A stretch of 64,000 bases of DNA from Collimonas arenae. GTDB lineage: Bacteria > Pseudomonadota > Gammaproteobacteria > Burkholderiales > Burkholderiaceae_D. The translations under genes and the position numbers were made by a program. Positions 63,396 through 64,000 of this stretch are shown piece after piece. Below the pieces are notes generated by a model. That model had not been told where the DNA came from, did not search any database, and was given only the letters and a program-made list of their open reading frames with translations. The stretch lies in NCBI RefSeq assembly GCF_001584165.1, contig NZ_CP013233.1:4348620-4412619 (forward strand). The letters are read 5' to 3'. Numbering within the stretch: position 1 is the first letter of the stretch; each line of letters starts with the position of its first letter.

Positions 63396-64000
63396 ATGAT
63401 CGTATCAATGAAGAACGACGCGGGTTTAGTCCGGCAGGTCAAAGTAGGATTTTGTTGGACTGCATTTTTCTTTGGCGCATTGCCGTTCTTCTTTCGCGGT
63501 ATGCCATCAACAGGATTTCTATGGTGCTGTACGTTATTCATCGGGAATTTCGTACTGCCATTCAAGATGAACAAATACACCGCGCAATATTATTTGGAGC
63601 ATGGCTACAAGCCATACGGGAAAGGCTGGCATAAAGCTGCTTTAGCTTGGGGTGTGGCGATACCATCCACTGGCGAAGAGACAACGAATGACGCATTCAG
63701 CGATGAACCAGAGTCTTCGAAATATGTATTTAAGATTTGGCATGCGCTTGTTGCCGTCACTGTCATCCCAGGAATTTTGATGGCAATGTTCGGTTCACAT
63801 GAAAACAAGTCTGCAAAATCCGAACCCGTAGAACAAGTGGTGCATATTCAACCGACTGAACCTGTCGCGCCAGCCATCATCGATACGCCTGCCGCTTTGG
63901 ATAAGGCCGTTGTGACTCAAATGGCTGAAATCGCCTCATCGCAAAATCCGATTGCAGAAACTCCGCGTAACGACATAGCCAAATCCGAATCGCCAAAAAC
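63396..64000 (+). CDS. DUF2628-like membrane protein, 3' end beyond the window
   Basis: From the ATG at 63396 the frame stays open to the window edge (201 codons seen). VKVGFCWTAFFFGALPFFFR, then G near residue 20-40 is the conserved motif of small membrane proteins related to DUF2628. YYLEHGYKPYGKGWHKA follows, then another helix (ALVAVTVIPGILMAMFG) and a Pro/Glu-rich tail. Function unknown. Confidence 0.65.
   Translation, partial: MIVSMKNDAGLVRQVKVGFCWTAFFFGALPFFFRGMPSTGFLWCCTLFIGNFVLPFKMNKYTAQYYLEHGYKPYGKGWHKAALAWGVAIPSTGEETTNDAFSDEPESSKYVFKIWHALVAVTVIPGILMAMFGSHENKSAKSEPVEQVVHIQPTEPVAPAIIDTPAALDKAVVTQMAEIASSQNPIAETPRNDIAKSESPK

Larger units (their letters stand above)
61358..64000. mobile_element. 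Left part of a second insertion in comM, running off the window
   Basis: Begins where comM breaks at about 61355 and lacks any comM sequence to the window end. It carries an XRE regulator, a lipoprotein and a membrane protein of lower GC. No recombinase of its own is visible yet, and the right end is not seen. Confidence 0.7.

Overview
The window looks like the chromosome of a beta-proteobacterium of the Burkholderiales, most like Oxalobacteraceae (Collimonas, Herbaspirillum or Janthinobacterium type). This rests on the protein types, on the housekeeping gene order ptsI-ptsH-EIIA-gshB-gshA ... amtB-glnK-TorF porin ... ubiK-comM, and on the moderately high GC of the left third. It is inferred by eye, without a database search. 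No rRNA, tRNA or CRISPR array was seen.

Positions 1-20.6 kb are ordinary chromosome, mostly on the minus strand. They hold a PrkA/YeaH/SpoVR stress operon, an AmpG muropeptide permease, and metX-metW behind a SAM-II (SAM-alpha) type riboswitch with an intrinsic terminator. Next come a nitrogen-type PTS chain (EI, HPr, EIIA), glutathione synthesis (gshB, gshA) and a nitrogen operon (TorF porin, glnK, amtB) with a good sigma-54 promoter and an NtrC-like inverted repeat. A frameshifted MocR-type regulator, two acetyltransferases, ubiK and the first 66 codons of comM follow.

At about 20,583 comM is cut by roughly 40.3 kb of foreign DNA, and comM resumes in the matching codon at 60,845. It is cut again at about 61,355, just before the expected Walker A motif, by a second insertion that runs off the right edge. 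The 40-kb insert opens with four overlapping genes of a large tyrosine-recombinase module, similar in layout to multi-recombinase island modules such as Gamma-Mobile-Trio. Insertion-sequence debris comes next, then a compact cassette at 28-35 kb. In that cassette a metallo-beta-lactamase-fold protein, a fused E2-E1-JAB protein and a patatin-like phospholipase are translationally coupled, with a five-helix membrane protein behind them. A divergent XRE regulator plus ImmA/IrrE protease is separated from them by two near-identical operators. No CD-NTase and no ubiquitin-like gene is visible. This cassette is the best candidate for a poorly described, probably anti-phage, system.

Positions 36-55 kb hold a surface/adhesion block. 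It contains a CHASE2 histidine kinase, a FecR/LysM protein and a response regulator on the minus strand. On the plus strand are a BamE-OmpA lipoprotein, an orphan IS5-type N-terminal domain protein, a 1554-residue trimeric autotransporter adhesin and a second BamE-like protein. An intact IS3-family element, a second orphan DUF4096 protein, a SulP transporter, a GlsB/YeaQ protein and a DUF937-OmpA protein follow. Positions 55-60.8 kb are decayed: small paralogous ORFs, a truncated phosphatase, pseudogenes, an orphan AbiEi-type antitoxin with twin operators, an RHS fragment and a DNA adenine methylase fragment. The second insertion begins with an XRE regulator, a lipoprotein and a membrane protein.
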